In this document: positions 9,134 through 18,352 of the stretch, piece by piece
How the letters are laid out: each line of letters opens with the position of its first letter
How positions within the stretch are numbered: the stretch's first letter is position 1
Source: Zhenpiania hominis
GTDB lineage: Bacteria > Bacillota > Clostridia > Peptostreptococcales > Anaerovoracaceae
Assembly (NCBI RefSeq): GCF_014333425.1
Contig: NZ_JACRYT010000016.1
Span: forward strand, 1-64,000
Reading direction: 5' to 3'
Length of the DNA: 64,000 nt
Notes under the pieces: model-generated
The model's input: only the letters and a program-made list of their open reading frames with translations
What the model was told of the DNA's origin: nothing
The model's database searches: none
Translations under genes and position numbers: made by a program

Positions 9134-10168
9134 TCAATCTTTTTCAACAATCGCCATCAAGTCAGCGAAAATTCCATACGCGCTCTGCTGAACTTCCGGA
9201 GCTTCCTCAATTACTGTAAGCGTTCCCATCAGATCCGTCTGAATCGTAAGTACAGAAGAAGTCCCCTCTATAGACGCATAGATATCCTTTTTATCAACTT
9301 CCTCCGGAGCTACCTTTCCGCGGATTTTTCCGTTTTCATCTTTTTCAATCCGGCACATTAGTTTAATCACCGCGTTTTTCTCCGCGGCATTCTTGATGTC
9401 CAACTCTGTGATATTCTGAATTCCCTCACACTCTACATCTAAAGGCGTCATATCCGCTCCCATAAAGACATTCGCGAGAACAGCAACTTTCGCTGCCGCG
9501 TCATGTCCTTCTATATCATTTGCCGGGTTAGCCTCAATGAATCCCTGCTCTTTTCCATCCTCTATGATCTCTTCCATCTTCCTCCCTTTTTCCATTTCAC
9601 AGAGAATGTAATTGGTCGCGCTATTGAGAATTCCTTTTACTCCGGTTATTTCACATAGCCTGAGAGAACCTCTCTTCATATTGAAAACAGGAGTACCGTC
9701 CATAATTGTTGTTTCATATAAGAAGCGGCAGTGATTCCGTTCCGCTAGTTCCGTCAGCTCTTTCCACGCCCACGCTACCGGGCCTTTGTTCGCTGTAATT
9801 GCGTGCTTTCCGCGTTTTAAAGCGCCTCGGATGTGATTTGCCGCGATTTTCCCAGAAGAAAATTCCAGAGGAGTCAGTTCCACCAGAACATCATAATCAA
9901 CTTTATCTACAATACTCTGAGAAGTTGAATTCTCTGAAAATCCGAGAATCTTGTCAAATCTTCCGCTGTTTTGCACATTTTTGAGAGCCTTGTCCAGATC
10001 GATCCCCCACGCGTCGATCAGATTTCCTCTCGTCTTTGTCGTAATCGCGACGACTGTGATTCTCGTATTATATTTTTTCCGAACCTCCTCTTCTTTTTCC
10101 AGCAGCATTTTCGCAAACGCCTGCCCCGCATTTCCAAATCCAATCAGTGCTAATTTTAACTCTTTCAT
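9134..10168 (-). CDS. hom: Homoserine dehydrogenase (short form, no ACT domain)
   Basis: About 344 aa. The Rossmann fingerprint GFGNAGQAF is at residues 8-16, followed by the dinucleotide domain. The ITANKGPVA block carries the catalytic-site lysine, and YETTIMDGTPVF and the dimerisation part of the family follow. It would reduce aspartate semialdehyde to homoserine for threonine and methionine synthesis. The C-terminal ACT regulatory domain of the longer enzymes is missing, so no threonine feedback is expected. The start at 10168 is set by AAGGAGA. No thrB or thrC gene is near, so a catabolic role in the reverse direction cannot be excluded. Confidence 0.85.
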   Translation of the reverse strand: MKELKLALIGFGNAGQAFAKMLLEKEEEVRKKYNTRITVVAITTKTRGNLIDAWGIDLDKALKNVQNSGRFDKILGFSENSTSQSIVDKVDYDVLVELTPLEFSSGKIAANHIRGALKRGKHAITANKGPVAWAWKELTELAERNHCRFLYETTIMDGTPVFNMKRGSLRLCEITGVKGILNSATNYILCEMEKGRKMEEIIEDGKEQGFIEANPANDIEGHDAAAKVAVLANVFMGADMTPLDVECEGIQNITELDIKNAAEKNAVIKLMCRIEKDENGKIRGKVAPEEVDKKDIYASIEGTSSVLTIQTDLMGTLTVIEEAPEVQQSAYGIFADLMAIVEKD

Positions 10169-10215
10169 GAAACGTTCTCCTTTTATCCGCATTGGTTGCA
10201 TTTTTCACCGACTAC

Positions 10216-10244
10216 ATTATACACAAAAAAAACTGCTACTTCCA
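10216..10244 (-). promoter_or_regulatory. Probable hom promoter
   Basis: The minus-strand -10 TATAAT (10216-10221) is perfect. The -35 TGGAAG (10239-10244), 17 bases away, is weak. It lies about 50 bases before the hom start codon. Confidence 0.45.
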
Positions 10245-10331
10245 GCTTATTTTTTCTTACTGTTATTTTTGAAATTGTTTGACACCAGATATTTGAAAAT
10301 GGGTAAAGCATTTTTCACACAGCTTTTTATC

Positions 10332-10362
10332 ACAAAAAGAGGTGTACCTATCGTACACCTCT
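10332..10362 (-). terminator. Terminator of the aminotransferase gene
   Basis: A 10-base perfect stem AGAGGTGTAC/GTACACCTCT (10353-10362 with 10338-10347) and a 5-base loop. On the minus strand TTTTTGTG follows. It lies about 45 bases after the aminotransferase stop. Confidence 0.85.
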
Positions 10363-10406
10363 CCATTATCGTTCAATTTAAAATTTAAGCCTATTTATGG
10401 AAACGA

Positions 10407-11756
10407 TTATAAACATTCCTTAATTGCTGCTTCGTAGATTTCCAGACCAGCATCGATCTGAGCGTCTGTCGCGCACAGCGGGCACAGGAAACGGATTACG
10501 TTGTTGTAAGTACCAGCCGCTTCCATAATCAGACCTTTCTGTACAGCAGCGTTGATGATGTTTGTTACGAGCTCTGCATTCGGAGTCTTGGATTTCTTGT
10601 CTGTAACGAATTCAACACCCATCATGCAGCCCATTCCTCTTACATCGCCGATTACTTCATATTTTTCTTTCCATTCGTTGAATGTCTTGTTCAGTTTATC
10701 AGCGATTGCTCTGGCTTTTCCTGGATAGTCATCTCTTTCCATAACTTCCGCAACTTTCAGAGCGGAAGCGCAGCTTACCGGGTTACCGCAGTAAGTACCA
10801 CCGATTGTTCCCGGAGTTACAGCATCCATGATTTCAGCGCTTGCAGTTACCGCAGACAGAGGCAGTCCGCCAGCGATGGATTTTGCAGTTGTCATGATGT
10901 CAGGAGCGCATCCGGCTTCTGCGAAGTATTCGGAAGCGAACATTCTTCCGGATCTTGCCCAGCCGCTCTGTACTTCGTCTGTGATCATCAGGATACCGTT
11001 GTCATCACAGATCTTTCTAACAGCCTTAACCCATTCGATCGGAGCCGGAACGAATCCGCCTTCGCCCTGTACCGGTTCGAATACGATAGCAGCAGTCGCG
11101 TCTTTCGGAGTCGCTTCGATGAATACCTGTTCCAGTTTGTCAATGTAGTACTGGATCGCTTCTTCGTCGGTCATTCCTTCCGGTTTTCTGTACAGGTTCG
11201 GGAATTCAGCTCTGTATACGCCGTCCGGGAAAGGTCCCATGCCGATTGCGTAAGCTTTCTTCGCAGTCATAGCCATTGTCATCTGAGTTCTGCCGTGGAA
11301 CGCGCCAGTGAATACGATGATGTTCGGTCTGCCAGTGTAGCTCTTTGCGATTTTTACTGCGTTTTCGTCAGCTTCCGCACCGGAGTTTACAAACATAGTC
11401 TTTTTCTTGTCGCCTTTAACCGGTACGATTTCGTTCATTTTTTCAGCCATCTTGATGTATGGTTCATGAGTCGTGATGTTCATCATGGCATGGAAGAACT
11501 TTTCAGACTGATCTTTTACTGCTTCGATCAGTTCCGGATGGCTGTATCCGATATTTAATACGCCTACGCCGCCAACCCAGTCTAAGAAGATGTTGCCGTC
11601 AACGTCTTCGAACATTGCGCCTTCACCGCGTTTGATTACGCAAGGATATCCGCATTTGATTGCACCCGGCATTGCAGCTTCTCTTCTGTCAATGATCTTC
11701 TGAGCATTTGGTCCAGGTAACGGTGTCACGATTTTAGGTAATGCTTCTCTTAACAT
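10407..11756 (-). CDS. Class III aminotransferase (4-aminobutyrate / beta-alanine type)
   Basis: About 449 aa, PLP-dependent class III (omega) aminotransferase. Motifs include NSGAEADENAVKIAK for cofactor phosphate binding, FEPVQGEGGF, ITDEVQSGWARSG with the PLP-binding Asp, and the Schiff-base lysine in TTAKSIAGGLPLSAV. Members move the terminal amino group of GABA, beta-alanine or related omega-amino acids to 2-oxoglutarate or pyruvate. The start at 11756 follows GGAGG within the longer frame. A sigma-54 activator lies immediately upstream, and a pyrimidine-degradation cluster that would release beta-alanine lies beyond it. That favours beta-alanine or GABA as substrate over acetylornithine, but only by context. 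Confidence 0.85.
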   Translation of the reverse strand: MLREALPKIVTPLPGPNAQKIIDRREAAMPGAIKCGYPCVIKRGEGAMFEDVDGNIFLDWVGGVGVLNIGYSHPELIEAVKDQSEKFFHAMMNITTHEPYIKMAEKMNEIVPVKGDKKKTMFVNSGAEADENAVKIAKSYTGRPNIIVFTGAFHGRTQMTMAMTAKKAYAIGMGPFPDGVYRAEFPNLYRKPEGMTDEEAIQYYIDKLEQVFIEATPKDATAAIVFEPVQGEGGFVPAPIEWVKAVRKICDDNGILMITDEVQSGWARSGRMFASEYFAEAGCAPDIMTTAKSIAGGLPLSAVTASAEIMDAVTPGTIGGTYCGNPVSCASALKVAEVMERDDYPGKARAIADKLNKTFNEWKEKYEVIGDVRGMGCMMGVEFVTDKKSKTPNAELVTNIINAAVQKGLIMEAAGTYNNVIRFLCPLCATDAQIDAGLEIYEAAIKECL

Positions 11757-11809
11757 TTTCAATTCCTCCATAAATATACTTAAAAATACTAATTGTAAGT
11801 AACAAGTTA

Positions 11810-11838
11810 ATTTTATCCTACTTTTAGCGGAAAATCAA
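11810..11838 (-). promoter_or_regulatory. Promoter of the aminotransferase gene
   Basis: Minus-strand TTGATT (11833-11838), a 17-base spacer, and TAAAAT (11810-11815): a sigma-A type promoter. Although the neighbouring regulator is sigma-54 type, the nearest GG...GC pair here has the wrong spacing for a -24/-12 element. Confidence 0.6.
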
Positions 11839-11899
11839 GCCATATGGGGCTTTTTCATTTTTTCAGAATACTTCGAATTATGCTTCTAATACTTTAATT

Positions 11900-13702
11900 C
11901 TACACTGTAATATTTAGTTCGGTTAATTTTCTATAAAGTGTCGCTCTTGACAGGCCCAATTCTTTTGCTACCGTATCCTTCGCGTTTCCACTGGTTCCAT
12001 ATTTTTTCAGTTTTCTTGTAATGATTTCCTTCTCATATCGTTTGACCTGCTCGGAAAGGGGCAGGTTCGTATCCTGGAATTTCATCACGTTTTCTTCATT
12101 TCTCAGGAGCCGCGCAGGTACTTCATCCATACCGATCGTATCACCGAAAGCCATGTTTGTGCCATATTCCACTGCGTTTTCCAATTCCCGCACGTTTCCC
12201 GGCCAGTCGTGGTTGATATAAAGTTCTTCCACTTCCTTTGTAAAACCTGTGATTTTTCGATTCATAAAGGTATTATATTTTCTCAGGAAATGATACATTA
12301 AAAGCTTAATATCATCTCTTCGCTCTCTCAAAGGGGGAATTGTCAACGGAATGACGCTGAGACGATAATACAGATCTTCCCGGAAAGTCCCCTCTCGAAT
12401 CATGCTTTCCAGATCTTTATTGGTCGCGGCGATAACTCGAACATCTACAATAATATTCTTATTTCCGCCAACCCGTTCGAATCTCATATTCTGCAGCACA
12501 TGCAGAATCTTCACCTGAAGATGCGGCGGCATGTCTCCAATTTCGTCCAGAAAGATCGTCCCGCCGTTAGCAGCTTCAAATTTACCGGCTTTTCCCTTAT
12601 CACTGGCTCCGGTAAAAGCGCCTTTTTCATAGCCAAAGAGTTCACTTTCCAGCAGATTTTCCGGAATAGCTCCACAATTAACGGTAACAAAAGGCCCTTC
12701 GCCCCTTGGGCTGGCGTAATGGATCGCTTTCGCGAACATTTCTTTACCTGTACCGCTCTCGCCGGTAATCAACACGGTAGAGTTTCCCTTGGCAGTAATT
12801 AAAGCCTGCTTTTTCGCCTTTTTAATCTCTTCGCTGTTTCCTACAATATCGTCCAACGTATTCTGCAGCGCCCGCGTATTGATATTGTACACAAGTTTCT
12901 GCGCTTCCTGGATATCTCGGAAGGATATTACGACACCGCCTATTTCGTCACCGGAAATATAGGGCTTTGCAGTTACGATAAAATGCATTTTCCCTCTTGG
13001 GGTTGTAAAGATCTCCTCATTTTCCGTATATCCTCTGCCTGTTTCGATTACTTCCAAAGCCGGAGTTCCCATCATAAAATCATTGATATGCCGTCCGATC
13101 AAATCTGATTTGGTTGTCTTAAACAAAGTTGCCGCCATATTATTGCAGTGTTTTATGTATCCTTTTTTATCCAGCGCAAAAATTCCTTCATGAGTTGTTT
13201 CCAATACAGTGGACATCTCATCCCTGGACGCTTCCACGCCTTCTAAGATCTCCTGCTGAGACGCTTTCGCCGCCAGAAGATCCGCCATTTTTTCCACGAA
13301 CGTTACCATACTCCGCTTTTTGTCCAACAGAATGGATTTTTGCTGTTCTGTGAAGGCGATTAGACCGATAACACCGATCGTATCTCCCTGCATAACGATT
13401 GGGGTACAGATTTCCGCCAGCTCTCCAAAGTGCGTCCTGCCGGCTCCCATATCATCGTAGTCTTCCGCCCGCTTTGCGTCTTCGATGGATTCTGTTTTGC
13501 CGCTGCGCAGGACTCTGGCATACAGATAGTTACTGTCCAGATGTCCTCCCTCTTCTTTCTTCCCAATCATCGAAGCGTAGATGCCGGTCCCTCCTACAAT
13601 TGTCAAATCTGTGTCTACAATTTCAACTTCAACGCCTATGGCAATGCTGATCGCTTCCGCAACCTGTGTAACACTAGTTGAAATCTCTCGTAAAATGGAC
13701 AT
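11900..13702 (-). CDS. Sigma-54-dependent enhancer-binding regulator (GAF-like/PAS/AAA/Fis HTH)
   Basis: About 600 aa from the ATG at 13702 (AAGGAGA upstream). Domains in order: an N-terminal sensory, sugar-diacid-regulator/GAF-like domain (about 1-160), a PAS domain (about 170-280, EGIFALDKKGYIKHCNN), a sigma-54 AAA+ domain with Walker A GESGTGKE, the sigma-54 contact loop GAFTGA and Walker B TIFLDEIGD, and a C-terminal Fis-type helix-turn-helix (NAKDTVAKELGLSRATLYRK). It would activate RpoN-dependent promoters in response to a small molecule sensed by the N-terminal domains. The aminotransferase downstream on the same strand is the likely target, but I found no proper -24/-12 site in that gap. 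Confidence 0.92.
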   Translation of the reverse strand: MSILREISTSVTQVAEAISIAIGVEVEIVDTDLTIVGGTGIYASMIGKKEEGGHLDSNYLYARVLRSGKTESIEDAKRAEDYDDMGAGRTHFGELAEICTPIVMQGDTIGVIGLIAFTEQQKSILLDKKRSMVTFVEKMADLLAAKASQQEILEGVEASRDEMSTVLETTHEGIFALDKKGYIKHCNNMAATLFKTTKSDLIGRHINDFMMGTPALEVIETGRGYTENEEIFTTPRGKMHFIVTAKPYISGDEIGGVVISFRDIQEAQKLVYNINTRALQNTLDDIVGNSEEIKKAKKQALITAKGNSTVLITGESGTGKEMFAKAIHYASPRGEGPFVTVNCGAIPENLLESELFGYEKGAFTGASDKGKAGKFEAANGGTIFLDEIGDMPPHLQVKILHVLQNMRFERVGGNKNIIVDVRVIAATNKDLESMIREGTFREDLYYRLSVIPLTIPPLRERRDDIKLLMYHFLRKYNTFMNRKITGFTKEVEELYINHDWPGNVRELENAVEYGTNMAFGDTIGMDEVPARLLRNEENVMKFQDTNLPLSEQVKRYEKEIITRKLKKYGTSGNAKDTVAKELGLSRATLYRKLTELNITV

Positions 13703-13750
13703 CGCTCTCTCCTTTATGTTTGATAATACCAAATCTTTCGATATATCACT

Positions 13751-13779
13751 ATCTTATAACACAAGAAATCGGATTTCAA
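13751..13779 (-). promoter_or_regulatory. Promoter of the sigma-54 regulator gene
   Basis: Minus-strand TTGAAA (13774-13779), a 17-base spacer, and TAAGAT (13751-13756), about 50 bases before the start codon. Confidence 0.6.
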
Positions 13780-13859
13780 TATAGTATTTAAGATTTTTTC
13801 TCATTTTTAATACATTTTTTCGATTTTTCTAAATTAAGAGTTTTCTCAGTTTCTCCTTT

Positions 13860-15509
13860 TTACCGATTTTCTTCCGTAACCGCGGCTCCCAGGTTTACAG
13901 AGTCTTTCTCCAGCTCAAGAACAATATTATTGATTTTAGCCAGCTTTTCGGGGGACAGCTTGGAGTCCACCGCAAGATGCGTATTATAGAGGATACCTTC
14001 CAGCCTTCTATGAATATCCGCGATGTTTTTCTTGACGCTTTCCAGAGCTTCGCTATCCATTGCCTCCTGCATAGCCTCCCGCTTATTAAGAATTTCATCT
14101 TTTTCCAGCACAAACTCAGAATTCCCCTGGACTACGATCGGGTGATATCCCAGCTTTTGCTCCACAGTCCGCGCGAAATCTTCTTTTGACTCCGGTTCAC
14201 CGTGAACCAGAAAAATATGTTTCGGTTCTTTTTGAAAACCTCCCAGCCACATCAGCAGCCCGTCCCGATCCGCATGTCCGGAAAACCCTTCCAAATTGTA
14301 AATTTCCGCATTAACCTGAATTTCTTCACCAAAAAGGGTCACTTCTTTCGCGCCCTCCACCAGAAGTCTTCCCAGGGTACCTTCCGCCTGATAGCCGACA
14401 AAGATGACACTTGCTTTTGGATTCCAGAGATTATGCTTCAGATGGTGACGGATTCTTCCTGCCTCGCACATGCCGCTGGCGGAAATAATCACCTTCGGAC
14501 GATCATTGTGGTTGAGCGCGATAGAGTCTTCTGTGCTGCGTGTAAAGCGCAGGTTTTTAAAATCCAGTGGATTATCCCCGTTTGTGATAATCTCTTTCAT
14601 TTCATCGTCAAAAACCTGAGCATTTCTTTTAAATACTTCCGTCGCGGTCGTTGCCATCGGACTGTCCACATAGACCATCAATTCTTCCAGGTCCTTTTGA
14701 TATTGTCGATTATTTTCATAAAAGCGGTTAAATTCATAAATCAGTTCCTGGGTTCTGCCGACCGCGAAAGACGGGATCACCACAGTGCCTCCCCGCCGGG
14801 CCGTCTTAATCACGATTTCCATAAGCGACTTTACGTCCATGGAATTCTGCGGATGCAGACGGTTGCCATAGGTAGTTTCCATAATAACATAGTCCGCTTT
14901 TTTTATAATAGTCGGATCTCTTAAAATCGGCCGATCCATAACGCCCAGATCGCCGGAAAAAACAATTTTAGAGACGCTTTCGCCTTCGGTCACCCATAAT
15001 TCCGTAATCGCCGATCCCAAAATATGACCCGCGTCATTAAATACAATCTTCATTTCCGGGTTCAGTTCGATGAGCTGGTCATAAAGGACAGGTTTTACAA
15101 ACTTCAGTGACTCAACAGCATCGTTGCAGGTATACAGCGGCTCTACCAGAGGGCGGCCTGCCCGCTCATTCTTCCGGTTTTTCCATTCCGCTTCTTTTTC
15201 ATGTATGTATCCGCTGTCCTTCAGCATCACTTCCAACAGATCCGCCGTAGCATCCGTACAATAGATATCGCCTTTGAATCCCCGTTTTACCAACAGCGGG
15301 ATTCTTCCGCAGTGATCAATATGGGCGTGGCTGAGTACCATATAGTCAATCTCTGCCGGATCAAAGGGAAATGGCTCATAATTCATAGCGTCCATAGCTT
15401 TGCCCCCCTGAAACTGTCCGCAGTCCAGCAGAATTTTATGATGCTCTGTTGTGATCAGGTGACAGGAGCCTGTAACCCCGGTTGACGCGCCGCAAAACTG
15501 TATTCTCAT
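13860..15509 (-). CDS. MBL-fold beta-CASP nuclease (CPSF/YtkP-like ribonuclease)
   Basis: About 549 aa. The metallo-beta-lactamase zinc motif SHAHIDHCG (about residues 58-66) and later metal ligands (NDAGHILGSA, FSGDLG) are present. A beta-CASP cap follows with YVDSPMATTATEVF, SASGMCEAGRIRHHL and QAEGTLGR, and a C-terminal RMMBL part (GFSGHADRDGLLMW, IFLVHGEPES). Such proteins are RNA endo- or exonucleases that act in RNA maturation and decay. The start at 15509 follows AAGGAGGAAG; the longer frame has no such site. An extra C-terminal helical tail of about 90 residues looks like a dimerisation or RNA-binding add-on. The substrate cannot be read from sequence. Confidence 0.88.
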   Translation of the reverse strand: MRIQFCGASTGVTGSCHLITTEHHKILLDCGQFQGGKAMDAMNYEPFPFDPAEIDYMVLSHAHIDHCGRIPLLVKRGFKGDIYCTDATADLLEVMLKDSGYIHEKEAEWKNRKNERAGRPLVEPLYTCNDAVESLKFVKPVLYDQLIELNPEMKIVFNDAGHILGSAITELWVTEGESVSKIVFSGDLGVMDRPILRDPTIIKKADYVIMETTYGNRLHPQNSMDVKSLMEIVIKTARRGGTVVIPSFAVGRTQELIYEFNRFYENNRQYQKDLEELMVYVDSPMATTATEVFKRNAQVFDDEMKEIITNGDNPLDFKNLRFTRSTEDSIALNHNDRPKVIISASGMCEAGRIRHHLKHNLWNPKASVIFVGYQAEGTLGRLLVEGAKEVTLFGEEIQVNAEIYNLEGFSGHADRDGLLMWLGGFQKEPKHIFLVHGEPESKEDFARTVEQKLGYHPIVVQGNSEFVLEKDEILNKREAMQEAMDSEALESVKKNIADIHRRLEGILYNTHLAVDSKLSPEKLAKINNIVLELEKDSVNLGAAVTEENR

Positions 15510-15627
15510 AGAAGCTTCCTCCTTGTTCATTTCATCTGATGGTTCAAACAATTCTGCTTTTATTATACACCCCTTGCCATCTTCACGCTACAAGCATCCG
15601 AAAAATGTGCTTTTGTATCGCCCGCGT

Positions 15628-15660
15628 AGCAAAACAGCGCCCCCGCAGGAGCGCCGTTTC
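15628..15660 (-). terminator. Terminator after preA
   Basis: Arms 15651-15659 and 15632-15640 (AAACGGCGC/GCGCTGTTT on the minus strand) form a GC-rich stem with one G-T wobble. TTGC follows. It lies about 45 bases beyond the preA stop. Confidence 0.65.
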
Positions 15661-15701
15661 GCTGTGTATGGTAACTTTTTAAGAAAGTTTTCGAAATGTC
15701 T

Positions 15702-16955
15702 CTATTCGTAATGCTGCTTAACGGTAACATCTACTTGCTTTCTGCCTTCCTTCCATTTAATTTCACCTGGCGTAATACATTCTTGTACCGGACATACGTT
15801 GAGACACAGATGACAGCCGACACAATTATCGTTCAGTTCCGGCCTCCTCTTTTCTTCATTCCAGTCAATGGCCTGATGGGCCCCGTCATAGCACGATATG
15901 TAGCATCTTCCGCATCCAATGCACTTTTCTTCATCAAATTTTGGCAGAATCTTAAAATCGCGGTTCAATTCTTCCGCCGGAATGATATTCGGCAGAGCGC
16001 AGCCGATGAACTCATCCAGCTTATTGTAACCTCTCTCATCCATAAAGTGCATAAGGCCATTTGCCATATCTTCCACAATCCGATACCCATACTGCATGAT
16101 CGCGGTTGTAACCTGAACATTCCTGCAGCCCAGAGCCAGGAATTCCGCGGCATCCCTCCATGTTTCGATTCCGCCGATTCCAGAAATCTCCAGATCCTTT
16201 AATTTTTCATTCTGGAGCATCTGAGCGATAAAACGCAACGCAATCGGCTTTATCGCCGCTCCGGAATATCCGGAAATAGATGACTTGCCATTTACAACCG
16301 GCATAGCAGTCATATTCTCAAAATCAATATTTGTGATCGATTTAATCGTATTGATTGCGGATACGGAAGCCGCGCCGCCTTCAATTGCCGCGATTGCCGG
16401 TTCCTCCATATTCTTACAATTTGGAGTCATCTTAGCGATGAATGGGATCTTCGTCGTCTCCGCGACTGCTTTGGAATAGGATCTTACCAGTTCCAGGTTA
16501 GTCCCCACATCCGAGCCCATATCATGGCTTGTCATCTGCGGACAGGAAAAGTTTCCTTCAATCAAATCGGCTTCCGCCTGCTCCGCCATCTTAGCCAGAT
16601 CTCTCCATTCCTGTTCATTGCTTCCCATAATAGAGGCAACCATAACCTTATCCGGGTAGGCCCTCTTCAGCTTGCGCATGTTTTCAAAGTTGACTTCTGT
16701 AGGTTTGTCGGATATCTGCTCCATGTTTTTAAAGCCAACCCACGGCAGACCTTCTTTATTTACATTATCAAATCTAGGGGAACATTCATCCGCAACGAAA
16801 ATTCCCACGGTCTTGTAAAACACACCGCCCCATCCGGCTTCAAAACTCTTCGCAACCATTTCATAATTGCTCCCTACCGGCGAAGATGAAAGGAAGAACG
16901 GATTTTCGCATTCAACACCTAAATAGTTAATGGATAAATCTTTTTTAACTGCCAT
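15702..16955 (-). CDS. preA: NAD-dependent dihydropyrimidine dehydrogenase subunit PreA
   Basis: A 417-aa FMN/Fe-S subunit that reduces uracil or thymine to the 5,6-dihydro form. The N-terminal TIM-barrel carries the active-site cysteine in EGNFSCPQMTSHD, the FMN-site lysine in IAKMTPNC, and the family block INTIKSITNIDFENM. The C-terminus (about 335-400) binds two 4Fe-4S clusters (CIGCGRCYISCYD and CVGCHLCLNVCP). It begins one base after the preT stop, so the two are translationally coupled, matching the PreT-PreA heterotetramer. A strong family match; the direction (catabolic) is inferred from the carbamoylase upstream. Confidence 0.93.
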   Translation of the reverse strand: MAVKKDLSINYLGVECENPFFLSSSPVGSNYEMVAKSFEAGWGGVFYKTVGIFVADECSPRFDNVNKEGLPWVGFKNMEQISDKPTEVNFENMRKLKRAYPDKVMVASIMGSNEQEWRDLAKMAEQAEADLIEGNFSCPQMTSHDMGSDVGTNLELVRSYSKAVAETTKIPFIAKMTPNCKNMEEPAIAAIEGGAASVSAINTIKSITNIDFENMTAMPVVNGKSSISGYSGAAIKPIALRFIAQMLQNEKLKDLEISGIGGIETWRDAAEFLALGCRNVQVTTAIMQYGYRIVEDMANGLMHFMDERGYNKLDEFIGCALPNIIPAEELNRDFKILPKFDEEKCIGCGRCYISCYDGAHQAIDWNEEKRRPELNDNCVGCHLCLNVCPVQECITPGEIKWKEGRKQVDVTVKQHYE

Positions 16956-16956
16956 C

Positions 16957-18222
16957 CTATTTCACTCCCTTCTTTTCCAGGTACGCAATCATGGACGCTC
17001 CAGCGGCCTTTCCTGCCGCTACCGCTTCTACAACAGTCTTGCCGCCGTTTACAATATCACCGGCCGCAAAATACCTATCGGCGCTTGTCGTCCCATCCTC
17101 CGCCGCCTCAATGGTTCCTTTTTCCGTCAATCTGACAGGAGCGATCTTTGTCATATCCTCCGGTCCCTGTCCGGTGGCGAATACAATTGTGTCCGCGGAA
17201 ATCCGCATCTGCGCGGCGTCATCCCGGAAGCCTTTAAATACAGCAGTCTCTGCTTTTCCGTCTCCTTTTACAGCCATAGGCGCCATACCGGTAGTGATTC
17301 CGATTCCCAGTTCCAGGGCGTACTGGAATTCTGTCATATTCCCGGGAGCCTCTTCCAATGTTCTCCTGTAAACAATCTTTACATCTTCCGCGCCCAGAAG
17401 CTTTGCTGTAACCGCGCAGTCGACGGTTACATCTCCTCCGCCTACTACGACGACCCGTTTTCCCGGATCAAAGGCCTCACCTTTTGTTCTGGCCTCTTTC
17501 AGGAAATCCGCAGCAGCCCAGACGCCTGCCAGATCCTTTCCCTCAATATCAGGAACTCTGGTACCCCAGAGACCCGTTCCGATAAATACAGCGTCAAAAC
17601 CATCCAGATCGGCCGCGTTTACATTTTTTCCAAATTCAAATTTTATACCGAGTCCTTCCGCCTGAGCAATGTCATGATCCACAACCTCCTGTGGAAGGCG
17701 GCTCGGTACAATTCCATATGTAAGAACGCCTCCTGCCTTTTCTTCCCTTTCAAAGATCGTAACGTCATAACCCGCTTTCGCAAGTTCCGCCGCGCACGCA
17801 AGAGAAGCAGGCCCCGCCCCTACACACGCGACTTTTCCGGCTTTCTTTTCTTCAGGCGCTTTTAACGTTCGCATCCCGAATACCTGTTCCTGCTCGATCG
17901 CATATCTTTGAAGCTTTCCAATCTCAATCGGACGATCAATCCCGCATCTGGAACATGCTTCCTCACACAGTCTGTCATAGGGGCAGACTCTCGCGCAGGT
18001 TCCCCCGAGAATGTTGTTTTCCCGAATCGTTTCCGCCGCGCCCTTAACATTCCGGAAGCGGATCGAACGGATAAATTTCGCGGGATCGGTTCCCGCAGGG
18101 CAGCCCTGGCTGCACGGTGCGTCATGACACAGCAGACATCTTGCGGCTTCCTCCATAGCAGTCCTGTGGGTAAATCCGCAAACAGCTTCTGCGGTGTACT
18201 TTGCCTTTACTACTTTACTCAA
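16957..18222 (-). CDS. preT: NAD-dependent dihydropyrimidine dehydrogenase subunit PreT
   Basis: A 421-aa GltD-like flavoprotein that passes electrons from NAD(P)H to PreA. The N-terminal Fe-S domain has CLLCHDAPCSQGCPAGTDP and GGTCARVCPYDRLCEEACSR. An FAD site (VGAGPASLACAAELAKAGYDV) and an NAD(P) site (VVVVGGGDVTVDCA) follow, and the terminal GDIVNGGKTVVEAVAAGKAA contacts FAD. The start codon is TTG at 18222, set by AAGGAGGAG; no in-frame ATG precedes the conserved domain. It follows the carbamoylase gene after a long-loop hairpin, so it may be read through or have a weak promoter. Confidence 0.93.
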   Translation of the reverse strand: MSKVVKAKYTAEAVCGFTHRTAMEEAARCLLCHDAPCSQGCPAGTDPAKFIRSIRFRNVKGAAETIRENNILGGTCARVCPYDRLCEEACSRCGIDRPIEIGKLQRYAIEQEQVFGMRTLKAPEEKKAGKVACVGAGPASLACAAELAKAGYDVTIFEREEKAGGVLTYGIVPSRLPQEVVDHDIAQAEGLGIKFEFGKNVNAADLDGFDAVFIGTGLWGTRVPDIEGKDLAGVWAAADFLKEARTKGEAFDPGKRVVVVGGGDVTVDCAVTAKLLGAEDVKIVYRRTLEEAPGNMTEFQYALELGIGITTGMAPMAVKGDGKAETAVFKGFRDDAAQMRISADTIVFATGQGPEDMTKIAPVRLTEKGTIEAAEDGTTSADRYFAAGDIVNGGKTVVEAVAAGKAAGASMIAYLEKKGVK

Positions 18223-18261
18223 TTTACACTCCTCCTTACCGCATCACTCGTTCTCACTTGG

Positions 18262-18313
18262 AAAAAACAGCTGCATCCTCATGTGGCGATTTTATGTCAA
18301 CGAAAATGCAGCT
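18262..18313 (-). terminator. Long-loop hairpin between carbamoylase and preT
   Basis: An 8-base stem AGCTGCAT/ATGCAGCT (18306-18313 with 18269-18276) encloses a 29-base loop that can pair further through ATTTT/AAAAT. GTTTTTT follows on the minus strand. It is either a leaky terminator or an attenuation point ahead of preTA. Confidence 0.55.
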
Positions 18314-18352
18314 CTATTCTTACTTTATGATTAAGCAGTACCGCTTAACAAT

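Noticed and set aside
11816..11860. A sigma-54 promoter (TGGC...GC) before the aminotransferase
   Set aside because: The GG and GC pairs are 11 bases apart instead of the required 10, and a normal sigma-A promoter overlaps the same bases.
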